This document shows, piece after piece, positions 8,539 through 17,530 of a stretch of 64,000 nt of DNA. The translations under genes and the position numbers were made by a program. Positions within the stretch are counted from its first letter, which is position 1. Each line of letters begins with the position of its first letter. Below the pieces are notes generated by a model. The model worked only from the letters and a program-made list of their open reading frames with translations. It ran no database searches and was not told the origin of the DNA. The DNA comes from Neopusillimonas maritima (GTDB taxonomy: Bacteria; Pseudomonadota; Gammaproteobacteria; Burkholderiales; Burkholderiaceae_B): the NCBI RefSeq assembly GCF_003576595.1, contig NZ_NQOU01000001.1, forward strand, positions 560,337 through 624,336, in the 5' to 3' direction.

Positions 8539-8841
8539 CTAGGCTGGATCGTCAAGCAGGCACTTCAAGCCTTGCCAACCTGGAGGTGACTCATTAATAA
8601 GTCCATGGGTGCCCATAGTGATTGGGCTCACGTCTCCCACCACATCGCTGAAGATCGAAGAGTGCTCCTCCGCAAACCACCGTAAAGATTGGAACTCGCA
8701 AGCCACCCTGAGAAATAGCTGCTCACTTATGCGAAAAACTCCCTTCATCATGTCATTTGGATCAACACAAATCTGCAATGCGTAATTGCCATCCATCAGT
8801 ACAGTCGCATCTATGCCGTTGGCCTTGAAATGGGATTTCAA
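8539..8841 (-). pseudogene. Unrecognised protein, 5' end removed by the IS21-like element
   Basis: About 100 residues (LKSHFKANGIDATVLMDGNY ... LKCLLDDPA) read from the IS21 left end at 8842 to a stop at 8539. The apparent N terminus of the longer open frame (to 8937) is a translation of the IS21 terminal repeats and is not part of the gene. The visible part looks like a real small cytoplasmic protein, but I do not recognise a family. Its start codon and promoter lie beyond the insertion and are lost. Confidence 0.4.
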
Positions 8842-10212
8842 TGTTGATGGCCAATTAAACTGCCCCTCTTTTGGCCAACAGAATTGACCCACCTGCCGGT
8901 GGCTGCAAAGCCATGAAACGTGTAGCGTTCCTGCCATATAAAAGGCAACGGGAGCGCATCATTGAAGGAGTGGGTAGTGATTCATAAAATCAAAGGGTTG
9001 TATGACGAGGGCCGCGGGCTGTCGCTGCGGGCTATCAGCCTTGAGCTGGATATCTCGCGCAACACGGTGCGTAAGTATGTGCAGATGGACGAGACGCAGA
9101 TCAGTGCCTACCAAGGCGACCGGTCGCGCCATAAGCGCCTGGATGCGCATCGGGATTTCCTGATTCATCAGCTTAAGCGCTTCCCGAAGTTAAGTGCCGT
9201 CAAGCTGGCACGTCGGCTCCAGGAGCGCGGCGGAGAGCTTGAGGTGTCCTCGCGCAGCATTCGTCGCTATGTGCAGACATTAAAGGAACAGGTCGCTACA
9301 GGCCAGCTACGCTATTACGAACCCGTGCCTCAGTCCGTGCCCGGAATTCAATGCCAGGTTGATCCAGGCGAACTGCGCGGCGTACTCATTGGAGGACAAG
9401 AACGTACCGTTCACTTCGTCGTGTTCGTACTGTCGTGCTCACGCTTGATGTATGTGGGCCTCGCCTTCAAGCCATTGGATACCGCTGCCTTTATTCAATT
9501 GCACGACGAGGCGTTTCGTTATTTCGGCGGCATACCCGAGGAATGTGTGTACGATCAAACCAAGTTGGTGGTGCTCAGCGAGCAGTACCGGGAACTGACC
9601 CTCAACCCGCGTTTCCATGAGTTCGCCACGACAGCGGGTTTCCGCATCCATGCCTGCGAAGGCTATGACCCGGAGAGCAAAGGTAAAGTGGAAGCTGGCG
9701 TCAAATACGTCAAGCAAGACGGTCTATACGGCGAAGAGTTTGCCAGCGAGCAGGACTTGCGTCAGCACATGCAGCACTGGCTCGAGACGGTTGCTAATGC
9801 ACGGGTTCATGGGACGACGGGGCGGGTGCCACGGGAACACTTCGAACAAGACGAACGTCAGCACTTACGGTCATATCTGGCCCCGGCCAGCCTGACCGAC
9901 CAGGGCACCCGTGCCCAGACTCGGCGCGCCGATAAGACGGGGCTCATCTCCTGGAAGTCCAACAAGTATTCCGTGCCCATGGCTTGGCAGCAGGCCAATG
10001 TTGGCGTCGCTGAGCACGGCAATGATCTGACTATTACGGACCTGGAAACGGGCGATGCGATTGCCGTCCATGAACTGTGTTCCGAGAAGGGTCGAACCGT
10101 CAAGAACACGCACCATTATCGGAATCATGCCCAACGTATCGTCGATTTGGAGCAGGCCATTGCGGCCCTCATACCGCATGAGACCGCCGCTGCTTTATGC
10201 GCAGTGCTCAAA
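8842..10212 (+). mobile_element. IS21-like insertion sequence, truncated on the right
   Basis: The left end begins TGTTGATGGCCAATTAAACT and carries two copies of a GGCCA...TGACCC-type subterminal repeat, as is usual in IS21 elements. It encodes IstA, but IstA is cut before its C terminus and istB is missing, because an IS3 element starts at 10213. The element therefore cannot move by itself. Confidence 0.75.
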
Positions 10213-10215
10213 TGA
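8962..10215 (+). pseudogene. istA: IS21 family transposase IstA, C-terminally truncated
   Basis: The 417-residue frame has an N-terminal helix-turn-helix (LSLRAISLELDISRNTVRKY) and the DDE integrase core: CQVDPGELRG holds the first Asp and YDPESKGKVEAGVKYVK the region of the last Glu. Full IstA proteins of this type are close to 500 residues. Here the frame ends at a TGA supplied by the left end of the neighbouring IS3 element, and the ATPase gene istB is absent. The transposase is probably inactive. ATG or GTG codons near 8962 could serve as start. Confidence 0.8.
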
Positions 10216-10274
10216 ATCGACCAGGGTTTACTAGACACATTTTTGCCTCATAATATCGACTGATGGAGATCATT

Positions 10275-10553
10275 ATGAGCAGGGCTCGATTTACAGAAGA
10301 ATTCAAGATTGCAGCGGTCAAACAGGTGGCCGATCACGGCCGTCCGGTTGCGGAGGTCGCCGCCCGTCTGGGCGTATCGACCCACAGCATGTATGCGTGG
10401 TTAAAGCGCTATAACACGTCGCCCGAGCAGCGCCAGCAAGACAGCGCCGAGGCCACCGAGATCAAGCGGTTGCGCACCGAGGTCAAGCGACTCACTGAAG
10501 AGCGAGACATCTTAAAAAAAGCCGCCGCGTACTTTGCCAAGGAGTCCGGCTGA
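10275..10553 (+). CDS. IS3 family transposase OrfA
   Basis: The 92-residue protein from ATG at 10275 (GGAG ribosome-binding site 8 nt upstream) contains the IS3 OrfA helix-turn-helix (TEEFKIAAVKQVADHGRP, then VAEVAARLGVSTHSMYAWLK) and a C-terminal leucine-zipper-like helix (TEIKRLRTEVKRLTEERDIL). It binds the element ends and is the N-terminal half of the OrfAB fusion transposase. The A-run at 10515-10521 (codons TTA AAA AAA GCC) is placed for -1 slippage into the OrfB frame. Confidence 0.88.
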   Translation: MSRARFTEEFKIAAVKQVADHGRPVAEVAARLGVSTHSMYAWLKRYNTSPEQRQQDSAEATEIKRLRTEVKRLTEERDILKKAAAYFAKESG

Positions 10554-10591
10554 AGTACGCGTTTATCGAGCAGCATTCGACTCAGTATGCG

Positions 10592-11440
10592 GTGCGACGG
10601 CTTTGCGCCGTGCTCCAAGTGCATCACAGCGGTTATTACGCATGGCGGCGCAATGCTCACAGTCAGCGCCACCATGAAGACCAACGGTTATTGGCATTAG
10701 TGAAGGCGTCTTGGCTGGAGAGCGCACGCGTGTATGGCTACCGTAAGGTGCATCATGATTTACGTGCATTGGGTGAATCCTGTAGCCGGCACCGCGTGGC
10801 ACGCTTGATGCGCATCCACGGCTGGCGCGCTCAGGTCGGGTACCGTCGTCGACCGGGTTCGTATGGTGGTATCCCGCATAGCGTTGCCGCCAACATTCTG
10901 GACCGCCAATTCGATGTTGCCGCGCCTAACACCGCCTGGGTAACGGACATCACCTACATCCGTACCCATGAGGGGTGGTTGTATCTGGCCGTTGTATTGG
11001 ATTTGTTCTCACGCCAAGTGGTCGGTTGGTCGATGGATTCGCGTATGAGTAAAGATCTGGTTTTACAGGCCTTACTTGCGGCGGTCTGGCGGCGCAAGCC
11101 AAAGCAACGCGTCATGGTGCATTCGGACCGCGGCAGCCAATACGCTTCGGATACGTACCAGACTCTGCTGACCCAATACGGTATACGCTGCAGCATGAGC
11201 CGAAAAGGCAACTGCTGGGACAATGCTGTCATGGAGCGCTTCTTCCTGAACCTGAAAATGGAACGCGTCTGGCAGCGCGATTATGCCAACCATGTCGAGG
11301 CCGAAAAGGATGTGACGCACTACATTGTTGGCTTTTATAACGTGCAGCGTTTGCACTCGACGCTCGGATACATCGCACCCGTTGATTATGAACTACAGAA
11401 CAACGTAGAAAAACCTATCGCAGTGTCTGAAATTGCTTGA
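10592..11440 (+). CDS. IS3 family transposase OrfB (DDE integrase core)
   Basis: OrfB is in the -1 frame relative to OrfA and stays open back to the slippage site, so in life it is probably made as an OrfAB fusion; the GTG at 10592 is a nominal start. It has the HTH_21 region (YGYRKVHHDLRALGE) and the complete rve core: AWVTDITYIRTHEGWLYLAV with Asp, VHSDRGSQYAS with the second Asp, and CWDNAVMERFFLNLKMERV with the catalytic Glu. All three catalytic residues are present, so this element may still be active. Confidence 0.88.
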   Translation: MRRLCAVLQVHHSGYYAWRRNAHSQRHHEDQRLLALVKASWLESARVYGYRKVHHDLRALGESCSRHRVARLMRIHGWRAQVGYRRRPGSYGGIPHSVAANILDRQFDVAAPNTAWVTDITYIRTHEGWLYLAVVLDLFSRQVVGWSMDSRMSKDLVLQALLAAVWRRKPKQRVMVHSDRGSQYASDTYQTLLTQYGIRCSMSRKGNCWDNAVMERFFLNLKMERVWQRDYANHVEAEKDVTHYIVGFYNVQRLHSTLGYIAPVDYELQNNVEKPIAVSEIA

Positions 11441-11449
11441 CCACTACAC

Positions 11450-11938
11450 ACTGCCATAGCCGCTCATGCCACCCAGCCCGGAACCCTCTACGCCTACCTC
11501 GGGAAGGACGGCATGTTCCGGTCCAGGGACGGTGGCATCGAGTGGGTGAAAGTAGACAGCGGACCCCAGGAGCCAGTGCAGGCATTCCTGCACTCGGACA
11601 TGCCCGGCAGCATGGAAAGTGGCTGGCTGTTCGCGGGTACAACCCGCGGCGTCGCCCGCTCCATGGACTGTTTCTGCTTCTGGGGCGATGCCGGTGACCT
11701 GCGCGGCACCGTGTCCGCCATCAGCTATGATCCTGCGGCTCCGGAAAACGTTTACGCCGTAGTCGAGGGGCAGCTTCATCACAGTACCGATGGCGGTGAA
11801 ACCTGGACAAGTCTTAAGGCCCCCCAAACCGTAACAGCGCTTGCCTTCTCGTCGACACAAGGACTTGTGGTGGGCACCGCAAACGGGAACCTGCTTGCCC
11901 GAAGCACCGCTGGCGAATGGACGCCTGTCCATGATTAA
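11450..11938 (+). pseudogene. BNR/Asp-box beta-propeller protein, 5' truncated (F510_1955-like)
   Basis: The frame is open directly from the IS3 right end (AIAAHATQPGTLYAYLGKDG then MFRSRDGGIEW) to a TAA at 11936. It shows Asp-box repeats (SRDGGIEW; STDGGETW) and a repeat core AGTTRGVARS, typical of sialidase-like or photosynthesis-stability-factor-like propellers. Such exported propellers occur with cytochrome c and copper genes on mobile islands. The N-terminal half, including the signal peptide, is missing, so the product cannot be exported normally. The stop overlaps the start of the cytochrome c gene by 8 nt, so the two formed an operon. Confidence 0.65.
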
Positions 11939-12359
11939 GTGGATTGTCTCCGTGGCCCTGCTCACTGCGCCGGCCTTTGCCGGCGGCTCAGGCGGGCCCG
12001 GGGCTTCTGAGATTGCATCGGCGGAAGTCGCCCAGGGCAGACAGATCTATGAGCAATACTGCGCTGCTTGTCACGGGTGGCAGGGAGAAGGCGGTGCCAA
12101 CTGGAAGAAGCCGGATGAGAAAGGGGAAATGCCCCCGCCACCTCATGATGACACCGGTCACACCTGGCGCCACAGCGATGCCATGTTGTTCAAGATGATT
12201 GCGGAAGGCTGGCGACACCCGTTCAACAAAACTGAACGGCTAACCATGCCGGCGTTCGGGGAGAGTCTGACTGACCAGGAAATTGGCGCAGTAATCGAGT
12301 ACCTAAAGACCCTCTGGACGGATGAACAACGGGAGTACCAGCAGACAGAAAGCCAGTAG
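11931..12359 (+). CDS. Periplasmic mono-haem cytochrome c
   Basis: The 142-residue protein starts at ATG 11931, overlapping the end of the truncated propeller gene. It has a signal peptide (MIKWIVSVALLTAPAFA), the haem-binding motif CAACH at residues 44-48, and a likely distal Met in RLTMPAFGESLTDQE followed by the class I C-terminal helix IGAVIEYLKTLW. It should transfer electrons in the periplasm. It converges with the complex I-like operon and is part of the island's copper-type cargo. Its original promoter probably lay upstream of the propeller gene and is lost; transcription may now depend on the IS3 element. Confidence 0.85.
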   Translation: MIKWIVSVALLTAPAFAGGSGGPGASEIASAEVAQGRQIYEQYCAACHGWQGEGGANWKKPDEKGEMPPPPHDDTGHTWRHSDAMLFKMIAEGWRHPFNKTERLTMPAFGESLTDQEIGAVIEYLKTLWTDEQREYQQTESQ

Positions 12360-12486
12360 CCTAACCCCACTGCCCGGAGAACCACTGATGGCGCTCTTGG
12401 CGACTAAGGCCACGAATCGACAGCAAGCATTGTGGTGGCGCATCCCAGCGCCCAAACCGTAATGCTGTATCTTGCGGTGTATTCGC
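12360..12486. other. Short convergent gap between the cytochrome c and NuoN-like genes
   Basis: 127 nt separate the two convergent stops. I see no strong hairpin-plus-T-run terminator here and no small open frame with a ribosome-binding site. Confidence 0.4.
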
Positions 12487-13839
12487 TTACACGAGAAAGA
12501 ACTGGGCGCCCAAGCCGATAATAAGCGTGGCCGAAAACGCCATTATAACCACAACTCCATGCCATGGTTCGGTTGCAACGGATGCCGACTCCCCTGACCT
12601 GCCCATCGGCACGATGATCCGCAGGTACACCGCCAGCGACAGCACGCTGTTGATAATTGCCACCACAGCCAGCCAGGTAAACTGGGCATCAATGGTAGCG
12701 CCAAAGAGCATAAACTTGCCAACGAAACCAGCCAGCGGCGGTATGCCGACCAGCGACAGCAGGAAAATCACCATTGCGATTCCCATAAGCGGCCGCGCAC
12801 GTCCCAGTCCGGCAAAATCGTTCAGACTGCGCCCGGTTGCGGCGGCAACGGCGAAAGCGCCCAGATTCATGGCCGCATAGGCAGCGGCAAACAGAATGAT
12901 TGAAGGCAAGGCCAGCTCACTGGAGCTCACCGCCAGGATGCCCAGAAGGAAATAGCCTGACTGGGCAATCGACGAATAGGCCAGTAGCCGGACAATATTG
13001 TCCTGCACCAGTGCAGCAAGATAGCCGTAGGTCATGCTCAGCACGGCCAGGCCCGCCATGACCGCAGCCCAGCCGGTTTCCGGCGGCAGGTCACGAACCA
13101 CCTGAGTCAGCGCAAACAGGGCGCCAATCTTGGGCACGACCGACAGGTAGGCGGCAATCGACAGCGGCGCGCCCTCGTAGGCGTCGGGTGCCCAGAAGTG
13201 GAACGGAACCAGCGATGCCTTGTAGCCCAGACCCACAACCACAGCCACGAACCCTAGAATGACAGCCAGCGGCATGGTGTCGATGCCCGGCAGATCGGCG
13301 AGTAGCGTAGAGCCGGAGGCGCCAAACCAGTAGCTCAGGCCGAAAATCATGATCGATGTGGTGACCGAAGCGAACACAAAGAATTTCATGGCCGCTTCGG
13401 TCGCCCGGTCGGTGTCCGGATAGGCGACCAGGGCGAAGGTGGCCAAACCGGTCAGCAACGTACCCAGCACCAGAAACATGGTGTCCCCTGCCCCCGCCAG
13501 CACCAGGGCGCCGAGAGTGGAAAAGATCAGCAGGCTGTAGACCGTACCCTCGCGGGCGCTCCCCCGGACATCCACCCGCGCCAGCAACATCGTAAGCACC
13601 GTAGCCGGCAGCAGGATGAGCTTGGCCCAGATGCTTAACGTGTCGATCCGGAAGCTGCCGCCAAATACCGTTGTGTCTGTGCCGAGCAGGCGCAGGGTTA
13701 GCCCGGTGCCAACGACCAGGCCGATGACGGCAATGATCAGCGAAATCCGGGGCCGGCGCAGCATCTCCGCGATCAGGGCACCGACAGCCGTCAACAGAAC
13801 GGCAATTTCCGGAATGATTAATGCGAGATCACGACCCAT
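12487..13839 (-). CDS. NuoN-like proton-channel subunit of a complex I-like system
   Basis: This 450-residue protein is almost entirely membrane helices and belongs to the Mrp/NuoL/M/N antiporter family. The segment YKASLVPFHFWAPDAYEGAP holds the conserved Lys and the broken-helix motif, and SVVPKIGALFAL the second channel Lys. It is slightly shorter than E. coli NuoN (485). It would form one of three proton channels in the membrane arm. Its ATG shares one base with the stop of the NuoM-like gene (TAATG), so it is translationally coupled and is the last gene of the operon. It is named by position and by NuoN-like features. Confidence 0.85.
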   Translation of the reverse strand: MGRDLALIIPEIAVLLTAVGALIAEMLRRPRISLIIAVIGLVVGTGLTLRLLGTDTTVFGGSFRIDTLSIWAKLILLPATVLTMLLARVDVRGSAREGTVYSLLIFSTLGALVLAGAGDTMFLVLGTLLTGLATFALVAYPDTDRATEAAMKFFVFASVTTSIMIFGLSYWFGASGSTLLADLPGIDTMPLAVILGFVAVVVGLGYKASLVPFHFWAPDAYEGAPLSIAAYLSVVPKIGALFALTQVVRDLPPETGWAAVMAGLAVLSMTYGYLAALVQDNIVRLLAYSSIAQSGYFLLGILAVSSSELALPSIILFAAAYAAMNLGAFAVAAATGRSLNDFAGLGRARPLMGIAMVIFLLSLVGIPPLAGFVGKFMLFGATIDAQFTWLAVVAIINSVLSLAVYLRIIVPMGRSGESASVATEPWHGVVVIMAFSATLIIGLGAQFFLV

Positions 13840-15308
13840 TACAGCACCAGTGCCAATGTGGTCCGATGAATAACGTCCAACACCCAGGACGGCGCCGCGC
13901 CAGTGGCAACGGTGAGCACCAGCAGGGGCGCCACCGCAAGAATTTCGCGCGGGCTCAGATCCGGCATTTTGTTCCAGCGATCCCGGGGCTCACCCAGAAA
14001 GGTTTCACGCAGTGCCTTCAGAAAGGTTCCGGCGATAATGGCAATACCCAGAATCACCACAACCGCGATGGGAGTGGTGCCCAGGGTGGCGAGAAATATC
14101 TGGAACTCTGCCGGGAAGTGCGCCAGGCCGGGGAGACCCAGAGACGCGAAAGCCGCCAGCACAAAGGACCAGCCAAGCAATGGAACCGTTTTGAGCAAGC
14201 CGCCAAACTCCCCCATTTCGCGGGTATGGGCGCGCTCCTGAATCATGCCCACCAGGAAGAACAGGGCACCGGTGACCAGGCCGTGACTGAACATCTGCAG
14301 CACGGCTCCATCCAGCGCGACGGCACGCACCGACGGGTCCAGAGTCAGTGCGGCAACGGCAACGCCGACAATGACGTAGCCCATGTGGTTGATTGAGGTA
14401 TAGGCCACCAGGCGCTTGAGATCAGTTTGTGCCAGGGCGGCAAAGGCACCGTAGATTGCGCTGACGACACCGAAAAACAAAACAACGATGCCGGCATCGC
14501 GGAGGGCGTCAGGGGTCATTTGCAGGGCGAACCGCACCAGCCCGTATGTGCCGAACTTCAGCATGATACCCGCCAGGATGACGCTACCAACGGTCGGTGC
14601 CTGCACGTGTGCCGCAGGTAACCAGGTATGCAGGGGTATCGCAGGAATCTTGACCGCGAAGGTAATCAGCATGGCGATCAACGCCCACATGGCCGCCGCC
14701 CCCTCGAGGGGAGGGTTGGCAATCCACGCCCGCATATCGAAGGTGGGGTCGGGGCTGCCGAGGTAAAGCCCCAGAATCGCGAGTAACAGTGGCAGGCTGC
14801 CCAACAGGGTGTAGATAAAGAACATCAGGGCGGCCCGCTGCCGGTCTTCATGTCCCCATCCGGCAATCATGAAATACATCGACACCAGGGAAACTTCGAA
14901 GAAGACGTAGAACAGAATGCCGTCCAGGGCGGTAAAAGTACCGATTGCAGCGGTTTCCAGAAGCAGGATCAGAGCTACGTAGGCACGTGGTCGGTCGCGA
15001 AGCGACGACGTGTAGATGAAAGAAACCAGGAAAAGCACGGCACTCAGCAGCACCAGCGGCAGGCTGATGCCATCAACCCCGACCCGGTAGGCGGCGCCAA
15101 TGGCCGGCATCCATACCAGCTCTTCGACCTGGGAAAAGCCGTCACCACTCACGCCCTGAAGCCACATGGCCAGAGCGCCGACCAGGGTCAGGGCGGCACT
15201 GGCGATCGCTATGCTGTGCACCGTCCGTGCCGTCGGCTTCGGCAAACACAGAATCAACACAGCGCCGACGAGTGGCAAAAACAGGGTCAGAGATACGAGT
15301 GGTAACAT
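13839..15308 (-). CDS. NuoM-like proton-channel subunit of a complex I-like system
   Basis: This 489-residue multi-helix membrane protein carries the key channel residues of NuoM: Glu138 in FFEVSLVSMYFMIAGWG and Lys220 in KIPAIPLHTWLPAAHVQAP, followed by GSVILAGIMLKFGTYGLVRF with the middle Lys. This conservation suggests the proton path is functional. It lies 15 nt after the NuoL-like gene and overlaps the NuoN-like start. It differs from the respiratory NuoM (usually about 500-510 residues) mainly in its loops. The protein works only as part of a multi-subunit membrane arm with its neighbours. Confidence 0.88.
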   Translation of the reverse strand: MLPLVSLTLFLPLVGAVLILCLPKPTARTVHSIAIASAALTLVGALAMWLQGVSGDGFSQVEELVWMPAIGAAYRVGVDGISLPLVLLSAVLFLVSFIYTSSLRDRPRAYVALILLLETAAIGTFTALDGILFYVFFEVSLVSMYFMIAGWGHEDRQRAALMFFIYTLLGSLPLLLAILGLYLGSPDPTFDMRAWIANPPLEGAAAMWALIAMLITFAVKIPAIPLHTWLPAAHVQAPTVGSVILAGIMLKFGTYGLVRFALQMTPDALRDAGIVVLFFGVVSAIYGAFAALAQTDLKRLVAYTSINHMGYVIVGVAVAALTLDPSVRAVALDGAVLQMFSHGLVTGALFFLVGMIQERAHTREMGEFGGLLKTVPLLGWSFVLAAFASLGLPGLAHFPAEFQIFLATLGTTPIAVVVILGIAIIAGTFLKALRETFLGEPRDRWNKMPDLSPREILAVAPLLVLTVATGAAPSWVLDVIHRTTLALVL

Positions 15309-15323
15309 GAGTACAGGGTTCCT

Positions 15324-17222
15324 TTAGACACTCAGTGAAGCTGAAAACAGGATGGCCAGGAGCACAGCGGTGGCTACGGCGCTGATCGCCAGGCTATGAT
15401 GGATCAGGCCGCTTTGCAGGGTTCTCGCCCGCGCGCCGAGGTCCCGCACACCGGCCACCAGGGCGAAGATCAGGCCGTCTATACCACGCTCATCCCCGCC
15501 CCGAACCCAGCGACCCACCGCCAGATTGGCGCGGCCGACGCCAAGCACGGCCAGATACAAACGTTGTTCCAGTCGCTCGCCCCCACGGGCAATGCTGAGA
15601 GCTGTATGACCAATGGCAAGCGCGGCCGCGTACAGATGATCCTCCAGACGGTCACAGCCCCGGGCAACAGCCATTGCGGGCCGGCCTATCCAGGCGGTAA
15701 GCCCGCCCGCAACTTCCAAACCCGATTCTGCCCATTGATGGGCAGGTCCAAGCAGGCGCTGGACCGGCACCAGCCAGCCCAGGGCCAGCCCGACCAATGC
15801 GGCGACCAGCCCGAGCACTATGGCGACGGTACCTGCGGTTTCCGGAGCGGGCAGATCAAGTATTGTTTCCAGGGGACCAAAGGCCAGACCCAGGCCAGCG
15901 GCGGGAATTGCCAGCCCCCAGATGCCAGCGCGCATCCAGCCAGTACCTTCTACCGACCGGCTGTCGCCCGTGCTCTGCCAGAGCACCCGTAGAGCCCGGG
16001 CCACATAGGCGCCGGTAAGTAGAGTGCCCGCCAGGGCCAGAGGGCCGAGCCAGGCGGCGCCTTGCCCCGACAGCGCGGCAGCAATTACCGCATCCTTGGA
16101 AAAGAACCCGCTCAGCGGTGGAATGCCCGCCAGTGCCAGCGCTGCCAGCGCAAAGCCGGCAAAGGCCCAGGGCCTGGCGCGGCCAACGCCTTTCAACTGA
16201 TCAAAAGCGGTACCCTCGCGGGCATGTTGAAAGTCACCGGCAGCAAGAAACAGGGTGCTTTTAATGGCAGCATGGGCGAGAAAGTGCAACAGCGCGGCCA
16301 TCGGAACCCCGGCGCCCACAGCAATCAGCATCAGGCCGTACTGACTGGCCGTGGAAGCCGCCAGCAGGCGTTTGAGATCACGTTCAGCCAGCGCAATGAC
16401 CCCGGCTGCCACCGTGGTGACACCACCCACAAGCCCTATAGCGAAAAGCGCTTCAGGACTCAGCAGCGTCGCAGACCGGATTAGCAGAATGGCGCCCGCC
16501 GCCACCAGCGTGGCCGAGTGCAGCAGCGCCGAGACCGGTGTCGGGCCGGCCATGGCGCGCATCAGCCAGTCCTGCAGGGGAACCTGGGCCGACTTGCCCA
16601 TGGCCGCCAGCAATAACAGCAGCCCGGCGGCGGTCGAGGCATTACCGCCAGCTTCCAGAGAGGCGGCAATCTCACTGGTACCCGACGACCCGATGAGTAT
16701 GAATATCGCCACATAAAGCCCGAGATCGGCGCTGCGGGTATAGAGAAAAGCACGGCTGGCTGCGTTTGCGGCTTCCGGCCGCTGGAACCAGAAGCCGATC
16801 AGCAGGTAACTGCAGAGGCCGATGAGTTCCCAAGCCGCCAACAACAGAACCCAGTCGCCAGCCAGCACCAACGCCTGCATCGCCGCCAGGAACAGCGACA
16901 TTACGGCATAAAAGCGCGCCTGGCCGGACTCCCGCTTCATATAGCCGATGGCATAAACCAGAACGAAGGTTCCGACCGTGGCCACTGCCACACTCAGCAG
17001 TGCCGTCATCGGACCCGAAACCAGGCGCAAGGGCATGTCCGGCAGCCCGGGTAGAAGCAGGGTTTCGGCCTGGCCGTCAAGGGCTCCGGCCAGCAGCCGG
17101 ACACCGCCTGCCAGGCTGAGCGTCGCGCCAGCCAGGGCCAGCGCAGCGCTGCCACGGCGCAGTATCAACACGGCCAGGGTGACGATCAGCGGCGGCAGTA
17201 TCGGCAGAAGTACTGCACTCAT
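15324..17222 (-). CDS. NuoL-like proton-channel subunit with lateral helix
   Basis: The 632-residue membrane protein has the antiporter-like core with Glu132 (AAWELIGLCSYLLIGFWF) and Lys210 (MGKSAQVPLQDWLMRAMAGP), both conserved in proton-pumping NuoL. After the core comes a long amphipathic stretch (around residues 510-590) and a final membrane helix (SAVATAVLLAILFSASLSV). This fits the lateral helix HL that braces the membrane arm in complex I. A full-length HL suggests the membrane arm assembles as in real complex I rather than as a free antiporter. Its start overlaps the NuoK-like stop by 4 nt. Confidence 0.88.
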   Translation of the reverse strand: MSAVLLPILPPLIVTLAVLILRRGSAALALAGATLSLAGGVRLLAGALDGQAETLLLPGLPDMPLRLVSGPMTALLSVAVATVGTFVLVYAIGYMKRESGQARFYAVMSLFLAAMQALVLAGDWVLLLAAWELIGLCSYLLIGFWFQRPEAANAASRAFLYTRSADLGLYVAIFILIGSSGTSEIAASLEAGGNASTAAGLLLLLAAMGKSAQVPLQDWLMRAMAGPTPVSALLHSATLVAAGAILLIRSATLLSPEALFAIGLVGGVTTVAAGVIALAERDLKRLLAASTASQYGLMLIAVGAGVPMAALLHFLAHAAIKSTLFLAAGDFQHAREGTAFDQLKGVGRARPWAFAGFALAALALAGIPPLSGFFSKDAVIAAALSGQGAAWLGPLALAGTLLTGAYVARALRVLWQSTGDSRSVEGTGWMRAGIWGLAIPAAGLGLAFGPLETILDLPAPETAGTVAIVLGLVAALVGLALGWLVPVQRLLGPAHQWAESGLEVAGGLTAWIGRPAMAVARGCDRLEDHLYAAALAIGHTALSIARGGERLEQRLYLAVLGVGRANLAVGRWVRGGDERGIDGLIFALVAGVRDLGARARTLQSGLIHHSLAISAVATAVLLAILFSASLSV

Positions 17223-17530
17223 CCTTTCAGGTCCTCCGCTTCTTCCATCTCGACCGAGCCCTTGGCCCGGAAACGCGCAATGGCAACGCCAAAGCCGACC
17301 GCCATCTCCAATGCCATAACCGTCATCACCACCAGCACAAACATCTGGCCGGAATAGGCTTCCGGATGCAGAAAGCGCCAGAAAGCCACCAGATTCACCA
17401 TGGCGCCTGCCAGCATCAGCTCCACGCCCATCATGATCATCACCAGATTGGTCTGTGACAGCGCGCCATAGATACCGATACCGAACAGGATGGCGCCGGT
17501 CAGAAGCGCTACTATCAGAACTACGGTCAT
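17219..17530 (-). CDS. NuoK-like subunit
   Basis: The protein has 103 residues and three membrane helices. The two family Glu residues in the membrane are present: MMGVELMLAGAMVNLVAF (helix 2) and VMALEMAVGFGVAIARF (helix 3). These form part of the proton-transfer chain between the quinone-side subunits and the antiporter-like subunits. Length equals normal NuoK. The gene overlaps both neighbours by ATGA-type junctions, so expression is coupled. Conservation of these Glu residues argues against a decayed pseudo-operon. Confidence 0.88.
   Translation of the reverse strand: MTVVLIVALLTGAILFGIGIYGALSQTNLVMIMMGVELMLAGAMVNLVAFWRFLHPEAYSGQMFVLVVMTVMALEMAVGFGVAIARFRAKGSVEMEEAEDLKG

Larger units (their letters stand above)
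10213..11448 (+). mobile_element. IS3 family insertion sequence
   Basis: The imperfect terminal inverted repeats are TGAATCGACCAGGGTTTACT (then AGACA) on the left and the reverse complement of TGTCTGAAATTGCTTGACCA (then CTACA) on the right. The 1236-bp element holds orfA and orfB with a slippery A7 run for -1 frameshifting. No target duplication is visible (CAAA on the left, CACT on the right), and the genes on both sides are truncated at its ends, so it probably sits at a deletion junction. Confidence 0.82.

Noticed and set aside
8842-8937. N-terminal extension of the 8539 minus-strand frame as part of a real gene
   Set aside because: These codons translate the IS21 terminal repeats (GQFCWPKEGQFNWP comes from repeated GGCCAA-type motifs), so the frame is an artefact of the insertion.
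13821-16484. Several long plus-strand frames opposite the NuoM/L-like genes
   Set aside because: Low-quality Gln/Arg/His-rich translations antisense to clear membrane-protein genes; shadows of GC-rich codon use.
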